Positions 6,742 through 13,326 of a DNA stretch of 19,198 bases are shown piece after piece. The notes beneath the pieces were generated by a model that made no database searches, was not told where the DNA came from, and worked only from the letters and a program-made list of their open reading frames with translations. The DNA is taken from positions 1-19,198 of the forward strand of contig JAEZIF010000145.1 in assembly GCA_023416135.1 (NCBI GenBank). Direction: 5' to 3'. Numbering within the stretch: position 1 is the first letter of the stretch; every line of letters starts with the position of its first letter. Made by a program: the position numbers and the translations under genes. The stretch comes from Pseudomonadota bacterium. Its GTDB lineage: Bacteria; Pseudomonadota; Alphaproteobacteria; Reyranellales; Reyranellaceae.

Positions 6742-7156
6742 GATCCTGAAGGCCCTGCACATCGTGACCGTCATCGCCTGGATGGCGGGCCTGCTCTACC
6801 TGCCGCGCCTTTTCGTCTATCACGCCGACGCCGAGAAGGGTTCCAGGCAGAGCGAGACATTCAAGGTCATGGAGCGCCGCCTGCTCCGCGGCATCATGAA
6901 CCCGGCGATGATCCTGGTCTGGATCTTCGGCCTGGCGCTGGCTTGGCGTGGCGACTGGTGGCATGCCGCCTGGTGGCAGGTGAAGTTCTCGCTGGTCGCG
7001 GGCCTCACCCTGATCCATCACCTTTACGCACGCTGGCGCAAGGACTTCGAAGCCGACAAGAACACCAGGGCTGCAACGTATTATCGCTGGTGGAACGAGG
7101 CTCCGACGGTGCTGATGATCGCCATCGTGTTTCTTGCGGTGCTAAAACCCTTCTGA
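6731..7156 (+). CDS. hemJ: Protoporphyrinogen IX oxidase, HemJ type (membrane protein)
   Basis: HemJ oxidises protoporphyrinogen IX to protoporphyrin IX in the inner membrane and replaces HemG or HemY in many alphaproteobacteria. The 141-residue protein shows the family pattern LKALHIVTVIAWMAGLLYLP with the essential histidine (H10) in helix 1, and MERRLLRGIMNPAMILVWIFG in helix 2. WWQVKFSLVAGL carries the conserved lysine, and a last helix ends LMIAIVFLAVLKPF. Four membrane segments are visible. It starts within hemH (11-nt overlap), placing this oxidation step beside the chelatase that uses its product. No hemG or hemY is in the window. HemF/HemN is also absent, so the pathway is incomplete here. 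Confidence 0.95.
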   Translation: MLYEILKALHIVTVIAWMAGLLYLPRLFVYHADAEKGSRQSETFKVMERRLLRGIMNPAMILVWIFGLALAWRGDWWHAAWWQVKFSLVAGLTLIHHLYARWRKDFEADKNTRAATYYRWWNEAPTVLMIAIVFLAVLKPF

Positions 7157-7169
7157 AAGCGAGGCGTCG

Positions 7170-8318
7170 ATGACCGAGTACGCACCGTTTCCCCTGATCG
7201 ATCTCTCCGGCGGCCCGCGTGAGCGCGGCCGCACGCACGGCAAGGCCGCCGCCGACCGCCTGCGGCACGGCGCCAAGATGTACGCCGAATCGCTGCTGAA
7301 GAGCGGTGTCGACTGGGCCGAGCTCGAGCGCCGCGCCGAGGCGCTGGTGCCGTCGATCGAGAAGTTCGATCCGACCTACGTCGAGGAGATGCGAGGCATC
7401 GCCGAGGGCGCAAACGAGCCCTTCGCCGCCGTGGTGCTGATGAACGCCCGCACCGAGATGGTGGCTGCGGCGCGTCAGGAGCAGGAGGCGAAGCAGGTCC
7501 CGGATGGCTGCACCGCGGCTTTGGCGCTGCCCGAAGCCAGCGTCGACGGCGTGCTGCTGCATGGCCAGAACTGGGACTGGCGTGCCGAGTGCGCGGAGAC
7601 CGGCGTGGTGCTGCGCATCCATCGCGATGACGGCCCCGACATCCTGACCTTCACCGAAGCGGGCGGCCTCGCGCGCTCCGGGCTGAACTCGGCCGGCATC
7701 GGGCTCACCGCCAACGCCCTGCAATGCGACCGCGACTACAAATGCGGCCAGGGCGTGCCGTTGCCCTTCGTGCGGCGCAAGGTGCTGGAAAGCAGCCATC
7801 TCGCCGAGGCGGTGCAGACCATCGTATCGACGCCCAAGCTCGGCTCCAACCACATGGCGGTGAGCCACGCGACAGGCTCCGGGGGCGGCGAGGCCTTTGG
7901 CTTCGAATGCGCACCCGACGACACGTTCTGGCTGGCGCCCGATCGCGGCCTTTACGTCCACGCGAACCACTGGATCGCCGACTCGGCGCGGGCCAAGGTC
8001 AAGGACACCGGCCTGCCCGAGACGCCCTGCTCGATCTATCGCGACAAGCGCGTGCGCGACCAGCTCACGCCCAGGCGCGGCAAGCTCACCTTGGACGACT
8101 TCCGCAACGCCTTCTTCGACGACTGGAACTCACCCTGGTCGGTGTGCCGGCCGCCGCGCCTCAATACGCGCGGCGTGAAGACGGCGACGGCGGCCATGAT
8201 CCTGATGCGGCCCGCCGAAGGCCATCTCGAGGCCTGTCCGATGCCGTCCCTCAACAGGCGCTTCACGACCTACAGCCTGACGCCCGACCGCACTGCGCAA
8301 AGGCAGGCGGCGGACTGA
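7170..8318 (+). CDS. C45-family peptidase / acyl-CoA:6-aminopenicillanate acyltransferase-like Ntn hydrolase
   Basis: C45 enzymes are N-terminal-nucleophile hydrolases that self-cleave before a cysteine and then transfer or hydrolyse acyl groups on amino compounds. The 382-residue protein fits: an N-terminal part with GGPRERGRTHGKAAADR, EEMRGIAEGAN and MNARTEM, the predicted nucleophile C114 in QVPDGCTAALAL, then HGQNWDW and LARSGLNSAGIGLTAN, which are typical of the beta chain. No signal peptide is seen, so it is cytoplasmic. GAGG lies 8 nt before the ATG. It follows hemJ by 13 nt and precedes the M20 hydrolase by 15 nt, so it is probably in the same transcript. The substrate is unknown; bacterial members are seldom true penicillin acyltransferases. 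Confidence 0.86.
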   Translation: MTEYAPFPLIDLSGGPRERGRTHGKAAADRLRHGAKMYAESLLKSGVDWAELERRAEALVPSIEKFDPTYVEEMRGIAEGANEPFAAVVLMNARTEMVAAARQEQEAKQVPDGCTAALALPEASVDGVLLHGQNWDWRAECAETGVVLRIHRDDGPDILTFTEAGGLARSGLNSAGIGLTANALQCDRDYKCGQGVPLPFVRRKVLESSHLAEAVQTIVSTPKLGSNHMAVSHATGSGGGEAFGFECAPDDTFWLAPDRGLYVHANHWIADSARAKVKDTGLPETPCSIYRDKRVRDQLTPRRGKLTLDDFRNAFFDDWNSPWSVCRPPRLNTRGVKTATAAMILMRPAEGHLEACPMPSLNRRFTTYSLTPDRTAQRQAAD

Positions 8319-8333
8319 CAGGCGCCAGCGGCC

Positions 8334-9482
8334 GTGTCGTTACCGCGCGACAGCATTCTCGCCCTGGCGTCGCGGTTGGTGAAGACGCCGTCCTGCGCCG
8401 GCATCGATCCGCCCGACGCCGTGCTCGACGTCGCGCGCGCCTGGTTGATGGAGAACGGCCTCGCCTCCCGTCTGCTGACCGACGGCCAAGGCCGCGCCGT
8501 CGCCGTGCTGGTCGAGATCCGGGGCGCCGCGCGCGGCCCCGTCCTCTGCCTCGATGCCTGCATCGACACCGCACCGGCCGGCGACCCGAGCCAATGGAGC
8601 ACGCCGCCATTCTCCGGGATGGTGCGGGACGGCCGGCTGCTCGGTCGCGGCACCGCCGATTCCAAGGCGGGCGTCGCCATCCTCGCCCATGTTGCGCGCG
8701 ATTTCGCCGAGACCGGCCTGCCGCGCGGCACGCTGCACGTGCTGTTCGACGCCGACGAGCACACTGGCCGCTTCGGTGGCGTGCGTGCCTATCTCGACGC
8801 CATTCCGGCGCTGCCCGACGCGGCTTCACTCGGCTATCCCGGCAATGATGGTGTCGTCAACGGCAGCCGCGGCTTCCTGCGCGCCTGCCTGCGCTTCGCG
8901 GGCATCGCTGCACACTCCGGCGATGCCGAGCGCCGTGGCGTCAATGCGCTCACCAAAGCCGCCGCCTTCGCGCTGAAGCTCGCGGATCCTGTCTTTCCAG
9001 ACGCGCACGATGCCGCCTTCCCCTTCGGACCGGCGGTGACGGTGACACGCATCGAAGGCGGCGAGGGTTTCAGCGTCGTACCCGACCTCGCGGTCTGCCA
9101 TGTCGACATCCGGCTGACCCGCGCCTTCGATGCCGCTCTGGCCACGCGCTGGCTGGAAGACATGGTGCGCGCCGTCGATGCCGGGGCCGGCATCGAGATC
9201 GTCGATTCCTGGCCGGCCTACGTCGTGCCGCCTGACGACCGCCTGGTGCAGAGCTTTACCCAGGCCGCCAGCGCCGCTTTCGGCCGGCGCTTCACCGCCG
9301 ACGTCTGCGGCCCCTCCAACATCGGCAATCTCTTGGCCGCGCGCGGAGTCCCTGCCGTCTGCGCGCCCGGAGTCGGTTTCGGAAACATGCATGCCGCCGA
9401 CGAATGGGCCGACATCGCCTCGATCGGTCCGGTCTACGCCATGTACCGTGAGGCGGCGCTCCGCTTCCTCAGTCAGCCTTGA
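8334..9482 (+). CDS. M20-family (ArgE/DapE-like) hydrolase with altered metal-site residues
   Basis: M20 proteins usually are di-zinc amidohydrolases or carboxypeptidases. The 382-residue product has the whole fold: CIDTAPAGDPSQW, LLGRGTADSKAG, FDADEHTG, a dimerisation domain with AAHSGDAERRGVNAL (from H193-S195), and GNMHAADEW near the C-terminus. The catalytic D78, bridging D109, catalytic E142 and last ligand H353 are present. However, C76 stands where the first ligand His is expected, H143 where the second Glu of the EE pair is expected, and Y168 (LGYPG) where GEP is expected. Metal binding may differ or be lost. The GTG start at 8334 is the first reasonable one after the C45 stop. The 3' end overlaps the convergent NTF2-like gene by 14 nt. 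Confidence 0.85.
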   Translation: MSLPRDSILALASRLVKTPSCAGIDPPDAVLDVARAWLMENGLASRLLTDGQGRAVAVLVEIRGAARGPVLCLDACIDTAPAGDPSQWSTPPFSGMVRDGRLLGRGTADSKAGVAILAHVARDFAETGLPRGTLHVLFDADEHTGRFGGVRAYLDAIPALPDAASLGYPGNDGVVNGSRGFLRACLRFAGIAAHSGDAERRGVNALTKAAAFALKLADPVFPDAHDAAFPFGPAVTVTRIEGGEGFSVVPDLAVCHVDIRLTRAFDAALATRWLEDMVRAVDAGAGIEIVDSWPAYVVPPDDRLVQSFTQAASAAFGRRFTADVCGPSNIGNLLAARGVPAVCAPGVGFGNMHAADEWADIASIGPVYAMYREAALRFLSQP

Positions 9483-9846
9483 GGTAGCTGTCCTTCAACG
9501 CGATCTTGCCGTCGCGCACCTCGTAGAGGTCGATGCCGTAGCGGTCGAACGGCTTGCCGGCATGGTCGATGCCGGTGACGCGGAAAGTGCCGAACAGCTT
9601 GTCGCCGGCGCGATGGATGCGCGCTTCGGAAAAACGCGCTTCGCGATGCGCCTTGCTCTTGTCGGCGAAGTGCGCGCGCAGGTCGTCCTTGCCCTTGAGC
9701 ACGCGGCCGCCCGGCGCCCCGGCCGCCGCTCCGGCGTTCAGCCGCCATTCGAAGTCGGCGGTTACGCAGGCCGCGATCTCCTCGACATCGGCCTTGTTGA
9801 AGGCCTTGCCGAAGCGGCGGAACAGGTCGTCGATGGCATCGGGCAT
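9469..9846 (-). CDS. NTF2-like / SnoaL-type small protein
   Basis: The 125-residue protein has the pattern of the NTF2-like superfamily: an N-terminal helix (IDDLFRRFGKAFNKADVEEIAACVTADFEW), a middle strand region with GKDDLRAHFA, and C-terminal strands FRVTGIDHAGKPFDRYGIDL and YEVRDGKIALKDSYLK. Such proteins range from ketosteroid-isomerase-like enzymes to simple ligand binders, so no specific function can be given. ATG 9846 was chosen over an in-frame ATG 10 codons upstream because GAGGAA lies 6 nt before it and homology starts there. It follows the unknown protein gene by 16 nt and is probably co-transcribed with it. It ends inside the M20 gene on the other strand. Confidence 0.83.
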   Translation of the reverse strand: MPDAIDDLFRRFGKAFNKADVEEIAACVTADFEWRLNAGAAAGAPGGRVLKGKDDLRAHFADKSKAHREARFSEARIHRAGDKLFGTFRVTGIDHAGKPFDRYGIDLYEVRDGKIALKDSYLKAD

Positions 9847-9862
9847 GGTTCTTCCTCGGCAG

Positions 9863-10225
9863 TTATTTGAGTGCAACGGCCAGCCAGTCGGCGACGCCGC
9901 GCTTCACCACCGCCTCATCGAGGCTGGCGAGCTGATAGCGCTGTGCCTTGCTGCCGTTGCCGATGATCTCGAGGTCGCGCTTGGCGACATCGCCGTGGAA
10001 CTGCAGCGTGCGGCCCAGCGGCGCGCCCTTGGGATGGAGGGTCAGCGTGAGCACGGGGCCGATGTCGGGCAGGCCGTCGGCGACGGGCGAATACTCTTGG
10101 GTCGAAACGTTGGCGTCGTGGCCGGCGCTCTTCAGTTCGTCGATGACGCGATCGAGCTCGGGCCGGATGACGTCGCGGCACTTGACCCAGAACGCCTGCA
10201 CAAAAAGGTCCGCGTCGCGATCCAT
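9863..10225 (-). CDS. Conserved-looking protein of unknown function
   Basis: I do not recognise this 120-residue protein. It has no signal peptide or membrane segment and looks cytoplasmic. The N-terminal half is a helix (FVQAFWVKCRDVIRPELDRV). The middle has strand-like segments (PDIGPVLTLTLHPKG, RTLQFHGDV, RDLEIIGNG), and the C-terminus is helical (DEAVVKRGVADWLAVALK). A very strong GAGGAGGGG ribosome-binding site lies before ATG 10225, and coding bias matches its neighbours, so the gene is real. It begins 45 nt after the end of the lysR gene and is followed 16 nt later by the NTF2-like gene, with which it probably forms a two-gene unit. Confidence 0.8.
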   Translation of the reverse strand: MDRDADLFVQAFWVKCRDVIRPELDRVIDELKSAGHDANVSTQEYSPVADGLPDIGPVLTLTLHPKGAPLGRTLQFHGDVAKRDLEIIGNGSKAQRYQLASLDEAVVKRGVADWLAVALK

Positions 10226-10270
10226 GTCCCCTCCTCGATTTTCATGTGTTTGGCGACACCGATCCTAGCA

Positions 10271-11176
10271 TCATATCTCCCAAGGCGGCGGCGTGAACTT
10301 TTCGATCAGGAAATTGACGAAGGCCGGCACCTTGGGCGCGAGATGGCGGCGGTGCGGATAGACCGCATGGATACTCACCGCTTCCTCGGCCGAGAACGCA
10401 CCGAGCAGGGGCACCAGTGCGCCGTCGCGAATCGCCCGCGTCAGCGTGAGCCTGGTCAGCCGCACGATGCCGATGCCCTGCAACGCGAGCTGCATCTGCG
10501 CCTCGCCCTCGGTGACGGCGACGCGGCCGCGCACGTCGATCTCGACGATCTGGCCGTCGACCTTGAAGGACCAGCGGTTGAGGTGGGCATGGTCGCGCGA
10601 CACGATGCAATTGTGCCGGCGCAGATCGTCGGGCTTCTGCGGCGTGCCGTGACGCGCGAGATAGGACGGCGCGGCGCAGATCAGCCGTTTGTCCTCGCCG
10701 ATCTTGCGCGCCATGAAGCTGGTGTCGGCCAGCCGCCCGATGCGGATGGCGACGTCTATGCCCTCGTCGACCATGTCGATCACGCGATCGGTCGGCAGCA
10801 ATTCGAACTGCACCAGCGGATAGCGGGCCAGGAATTCGGCCAGCACCGGCGCGAGCTGGTGCGTGGCGAAGGCAAGCGACGTCGTCACCCGCAGCGCGCC
10901 GCTCGGCGTGCCGCTCTCGCCGACGATCTGGTTCTCGAGCGCCTCGATCTCGCCCACGATGCGCTTGGCGGCGGCATAGAACACCTCGCCCTCCTGGGTG
11001 AGGTGCAGGGCGCGGGTGGTGCGTTGCAACAGCCGCACGCCGAGCCTCGTCTCCAGCCGGGTGATCAGCTTGCTGACCGCCGAAGGGCTGAGCCCCAGCG
11101 CCGGCGCCGCAGCGGAAAACCCATTGGAATCAACGACCCGCACAAAGGCGGCCATCTCGCTGGCATAGTCGATCAT
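10271..11176 (-). CDS. LysR-family transcriptional regulator
   Basis: The 301-residue protein has an N-terminal winged helix-turn-helix (MAAFVRVVDSNGFSAAAPAL, LSPSAVSKLITRLETRLGVR, LLQRTTRALHLTQEG) and a C-terminal effector-binding domain of the periplasmic-binding-protein type (GALRVTTSLAFATHQLAPVL, DVAIRIGRLADTSFMARKIG). Regulators of this shape usually control a divergently read neighbour. Here that is the 43-codon gene at 11277, with a dyad T-N11-A site between them. The DSSF variant of the CrgA/DsdC-like group (RIGRLADTS) is often linked to redox or quinone-responsive genes, but no target can be assigned from sequence alone. The downstream two small genes could also be under its control. 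Confidence 0.94.
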   Translation of the reverse strand: MIDYASEMAAFVRVVDSNGFSAAAPALGLSPSAVSKLITRLETRLGVRLLQRTTRALHLTQEGEVFYAAAKRIVGEIEALENQIVGESGTPSGALRVTTSLAFATHQLAPVLAEFLARYPLVQFELLPTDRVIDMVDEGIDVAIRIGRLADTSFMARKIGEDKRLICAAPSYLARHGTPQKPDDLRRHNCIVSRDHAHLNRWSFKVDGQIVEIDVRGRVAVTEGEAQMQLALQGIGIVRLTRLTLTRAIRDGALVPLLGAFSAEEAVSIHAVYPHRRHLAPKVPAFVNFLIEKFTPPPWEI

Positions 11177-11187
11177 TGCTCAAATAT

Positions 11188-11200
11188 TGAATTCCATTCA
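11188..11200. promoter_or_regulatory. LysR-type T-N11-A dyad site in the lysR / small-gene divergent region
   Basis: TGAATTCCATTCA matches the T-N11-A consensus of LysR sites with dyad arms TGAAT/ATTCA. It lies 11 nt upstream of the lysR start and 77 nt upstream of the 43-codon gene, in an AT-rich patch. ATTCCAT (11191-11197) recurs inverted as ATGGAAT (11237-11243), which could be a second half-site. Binding is inferred. Confidence 0.5.
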
Positions 11201-11250
11201 CGAGTGATAGTCAAAATAGCGATATTAATCTCTTGCATGGAATGAATTAC

Positions 11251-11275
11251 GAAACTTCCAAACCTTGGAGGTTTC
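11251..11275 (+). promoter_or_regulatory. Hairpin enclosing the ribosome-binding site of the 43-codon gene
   Basis: GAAACTTCCAA (11251-11261) and TTGGAGGTTTC (11265-11275) can form an 11-bp RNA stem with one G-U pair and a 3-nt loop. The Shine-Dalgarno sequence GGAGG (11267-11271) is wholly inside the 3' arm, and the stem ends one base before ATG 11277. Folded, it would block initiation, so opening by temperature, a protein or a small RNA could control translation. It could also act as a DNA operator. Confidence 0.6.
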
Positions 11276-11276
11276 C

Positions 11277-11408
11277 ATGTTCTCGATCGCCTATCCCAGC
11301 CATACCGAACGCCAGGTCTATGCCCTCCGTGCCCATCGCATGCGCGGGGCCGCGGTTGCGAGCCTGGTGCGTGAGATTGCCCGCCTCGTCTCCGCCGCCG
11401 CCCGCTAG
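11277..11408 (+). CDS. 43-residue basic small protein, function unknown
   Basis: The product is MFSIAYPSHTERQVYALRAH followed by RMRGAAVASLVREIARLVSA and AAR. It is basic, has no signal peptide, and from residue 11 on forms an amphipathic helix with repeated arginines. It resembles in style the short RA..+R helical proteins common in Rhizobiales, but I cannot name a family. Support for a real gene is the good GGAGG site 5 nt before ATG, its own AT-rich divergent promoter region beside lysR, and a clear TAG end. It overlaps the convergent tetR stop by 4 nt. The ribosome site lies inside a hairpin. A possible -10 box, TATTAA, lies at 11223-11228. Confidence 0.6.
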   Translation: MFSIAYPSHTERQVYALRAHRMRGAAVASLVREIARLVSAAAR

Positions 11409-12004
11409 ACCCGTGCCCGCTTCGGGCGAGGCAGTTTCACGCCAGCTGCCTGCAGCAAGGTCCGCGCCGCCTCGCCCGCGGTGACGGCGACCTTTGGATC
11501 GTTGCGCACCAGCGCCGCGGCGATCGCGCCGTCGGCCAGGATCTGCAACTGCAGCGCCAGCGTGTCGGGGTCCCTCGCCTCGAGCTTCACCAGCAGGTCG
11601 CGAAACCACAGGCGGCGTTGCTCCTTGAAGGCGAAGGCGACCTTGTTGGCGGCGTGCGACGTCTCCTTGATCTCGGCCACCGCGTTGACGAACGGACAGC
11701 CGCGGAACACGCCGGCTGAGAAAGTCCGCTCCAGCCGCTCGAAATTGCCCAGGATCTGCTCGGCCGGCGGCAGATCCGACGCCGGCATCGGCCGCAACCG
11801 TCGCTGCAGGTAGGCAACGATCAGCTCGTCCTTCGACCGAAAGTAGTTGTAGAGCGTGCGCTTGCTGATGCCGATCTCAGCCGCGACGGTGTCGACGCCG
11901 ACCGCGCGGATGCCCTGGCCGTAGAACAACCGGTCGGCCGCCTCGAGGATGCGTTCGCGCATCTCGTGCGAACGTGTTTCGGCACGCGCTTCGGACTTCG
12001 GCAT
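11405..12004 (-). CDS. TetR/AcrR-family transcriptional repressor
   Basis: The 199-residue protein has the TetR DNA-binding domain (MRERILEAADRLFYGQGIRA, VDTVAAEIGISKRTLYNYFRSKDELI) and a C-terminal ligand domain with a GCPFVNAVAE segment seen in many of these regulators. It is divergent from an MFS exporter, the usual place for the repressor of an efflux gene that is induced by the exported compound. Two related 16-bp operators lie between the genes. The first ends 4 nt before ATG 12004, so this start has no ribosome-binding site; either the mRNA is leaderless or translation begins at the in-frame ATG at 11962 (MRERILEAA). The inducer is unknown. Confidence 0.92.
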   Translation of the reverse strand: MPKSEARAETRSHEMRERILEAADRLFYGQGIRAVGVDTVAAEIGISKRTLYNYFRSKDELIVAYLQRRLRPMPASDLPPAEQILGNFERLERTFSAGVFRGCPFVNAVAEIKETSHAANKVAFAFKEQRRLWFRDLLVKLEARDPDTLALQLQILADGAIAAALVRNDPKVAVTAGEAARTLLQAAGVKLPRPKRARV

Positions 12005-12008
12005 CTAT

Positions 12009-12024
12009 TACACAGAGCTGTTTA
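12009..12024. promoter_or_regulatory. TetR operator 1 (imperfect)
   Basis: TACACAG-AG-CTGTTTA is an inverted repeat with one mismatch. It shares the left arm ATTACACAG (from 12007) with the reverse complement of operator 2 and lies directly before the tetR start, so it would serve autorepression. Confidence 0.7.
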
Positions 12025-12032
12025 CTTTTAGG

Positions 12033-12060
12033 TTGACCCGTCGCACCTCGACCCTAAGGT
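12033..12060 (+). promoter_or_regulatory. Possible promoter of the MFS gene
   Basis: TTGACC (12033-12038) and TAAGGT (12055-12060) are separated by 16 nt. The -10 box touches operator 2, so TetR bound there would block RNA polymerase. The -10 is a weak match to consensus. Confidence 0.4.
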
Positions 12061-12075
12061 ACACAGACCTGTGTA
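12060..12075. promoter_or_regulatory. TetR operator 2 (perfect inverted repeat)
   Basis: TACACAG-AC-CTGTGTA has exact 7-bp arms around two bases. It lies 14 nt before the MFS start and matches operator 1 closely, which marks both as sites for the divergent TetR protein. Confidence 0.75.
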
Positions 12076-12089
12076 ATCAAGGGTGCGGC

Positions 12090-13307
12090 ATGAGCTTCAA
12101 GGAACTGCGGCCGGTCATGCCGATCCTGGTCGGTGCCTCGGTGATGCTGAGCCTCGGCATGGGCATCCGCCAGAGCTTCGGCCTGATCATGCCGCCGCTC
12201 ACCAGGGATATTGCCGTCACCGTCTCCGACTTTGCCCTGGCAATGTCGCTACAGAACCTCGCCTGGGGCTTCCTGCAGCCGGTCGCGGGCGCGGCGGCGA
12301 CACGCTGGGGCTTTCGCTCGGTGATGATGGCGGGCAGCGTGCTCTACGTCCTGGGCATGCTGATGTTCGCCCTGGCCGACGGGGTCGTCGGCGTTCTTCT
12401 GGGTGCCGGGCTGTTGATCGGCGTGGCGCTGGCCTGCACCGCGGCGGCCATGGCGCTGTCGGTGGGCTCGCAGGCCGTCTCAGGCCCGCAGCGCAGCCTG
12501 GTGCTGGGCGCGATCACCGCCTCCGGCTCGTTGGGTTCGCTCCTCTCGGCGCCGCTCGGCCAGGTGCTGATCGTCGAGCTGGGCTGGCGCGCCGGCGTTC
12601 TGGGCTTCCTGGTGCTGGCGCTCGGCATGCTGCCCGCCGCCTGGATCGCCGGCCGCATCGATCGGCTGCCGCAGTCGGCCCTTGCCGTTCAGCACGGCCG
12701 CGAAACCGCGCGCGATGCCCTGCGGCGCGCGCTCGGCAACGGGCCCTTCGTGGTGATGACGGTCGCCTATTTCGTCTGCGGCATGCAGCTGCTCTTCATC
12801 GCCACCCACCTGCCGTCGTACCTTGCGATCTGCGGCATGGATCCCGCGCTCAGTGCCCAGGCGCTGGCGGTGATCGGCCTGTTCAACGTGTTCGGCGGAC
12901 TGTTCTTCGGCTGGGCCGGCGGCCGCTGGTCCAAGCTCGCCCTGCTGGGCGGCATCTACCTCGGCCGCTCGGTCGTGCTCGCCTGGTATTTCCTGCTGCC
13001 GCCGACACCGCTCACGACCTTGGTCTTCGCCGCCCTCATGGGCTTCCTGTGGCTCGGGGTCGGGCCGCTTGTGGCGGGCTCGGTGGCCGAGATGTTCGGC
13101 CTGCGCTGGCAGGCGATGATCCAGGGCGTCGCCTTCATGAGCCACCAGATCGGCAGCTTCGTCGGCGCCTTCGGCGGCGGCCTGATCTTCGACCTGCTGG
13201 GTTCCTATGACCTCGCGTGGCGTGCGGGCGTGGCGGTCGGCCTTCTGGCCGGCTTGGTGCAGGTGAGCTTCGCCCTGCTCCGGCCGGTGCGACCGGTTGC
13301 GGCTTGA
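12090..13307 (+). CDS. MFS transporter, 12 membrane segments, probable efflux
   Basis: The 405-residue protein is a major facilitator: PVMPILVGASVMLSLGMGIR begins helix 1, and GFRSVMMAGSVLYVLGMLMF lies at the helix 2-3 region with the ATRWGFRS loop corresponding to MFS motif A. The second half repeats the plan (FFGWAGGRWSKLALLGGIYL). Its helix packing and the Q-S-F-G-L motif near the start (IRQSFGLIMPPL) are like YbfB/oxalate-formate-type carriers. ATG 12090 is preceded by AAGGGTG. Control is most likely by the divergent TetR through operator 2, suggesting export of a toxic compound. The substrate is unknown. No outer-membrane or adaptor partner is adjacent, so it would act in the inner membrane. 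Confidence 0.9.
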   Translation: MSFKELRPVMPILVGASVMLSLGMGIRQSFGLIMPPLTRDIAVTVSDFALAMSLQNLAWGFLQPVAGAAATRWGFRSVMMAGSVLYVLGMLMFALADGVVGVLLGAGLLIGVALACTAAAMALSVGSQAVSGPQRSLVLGAITASGSLGSLLSAPLGQVLIVELGWRAGVLGFLVLALGMLPAAWIAGRIDRLPQSALAVQHGRETARDALRRALGNGPFVVMTVAYFVCGMQLLFIATHLPSYLAICGMDPALSAQALAVIGLFNVFGGLFFGWAGGRWSKLALLGGIYLGRSVVLAWYFLLPPTPLTTLVFAALMGFLWLGVGPLVAGSVAEMFGLRWQAMIQGVAFMSHQIGSFVGAFGGGLIFDLLGSYDLAWRAGVAVGLLAGLVQVSFALLRPVRPVAA

Positions 13308-13326
13308 GGTGGCCGGGCCCGACCGC

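Noticed and set aside
9554..11245. A 563-codon plus-strand open frame
   Set aside because: It runs opposite to three well-supported minus-strand genes (NTF2-like, unknown protein, LysR), has no recognisable domain and shows the composition expected of a reverse-frame shadow in GC-rich DNA.
13308..13326. CCGGGCCCG between the MFS and msrA ends, considered as a terminator
   Set aside because: The palindrome is very short, has no loop to speak of and no T-run, so termination is not supported.
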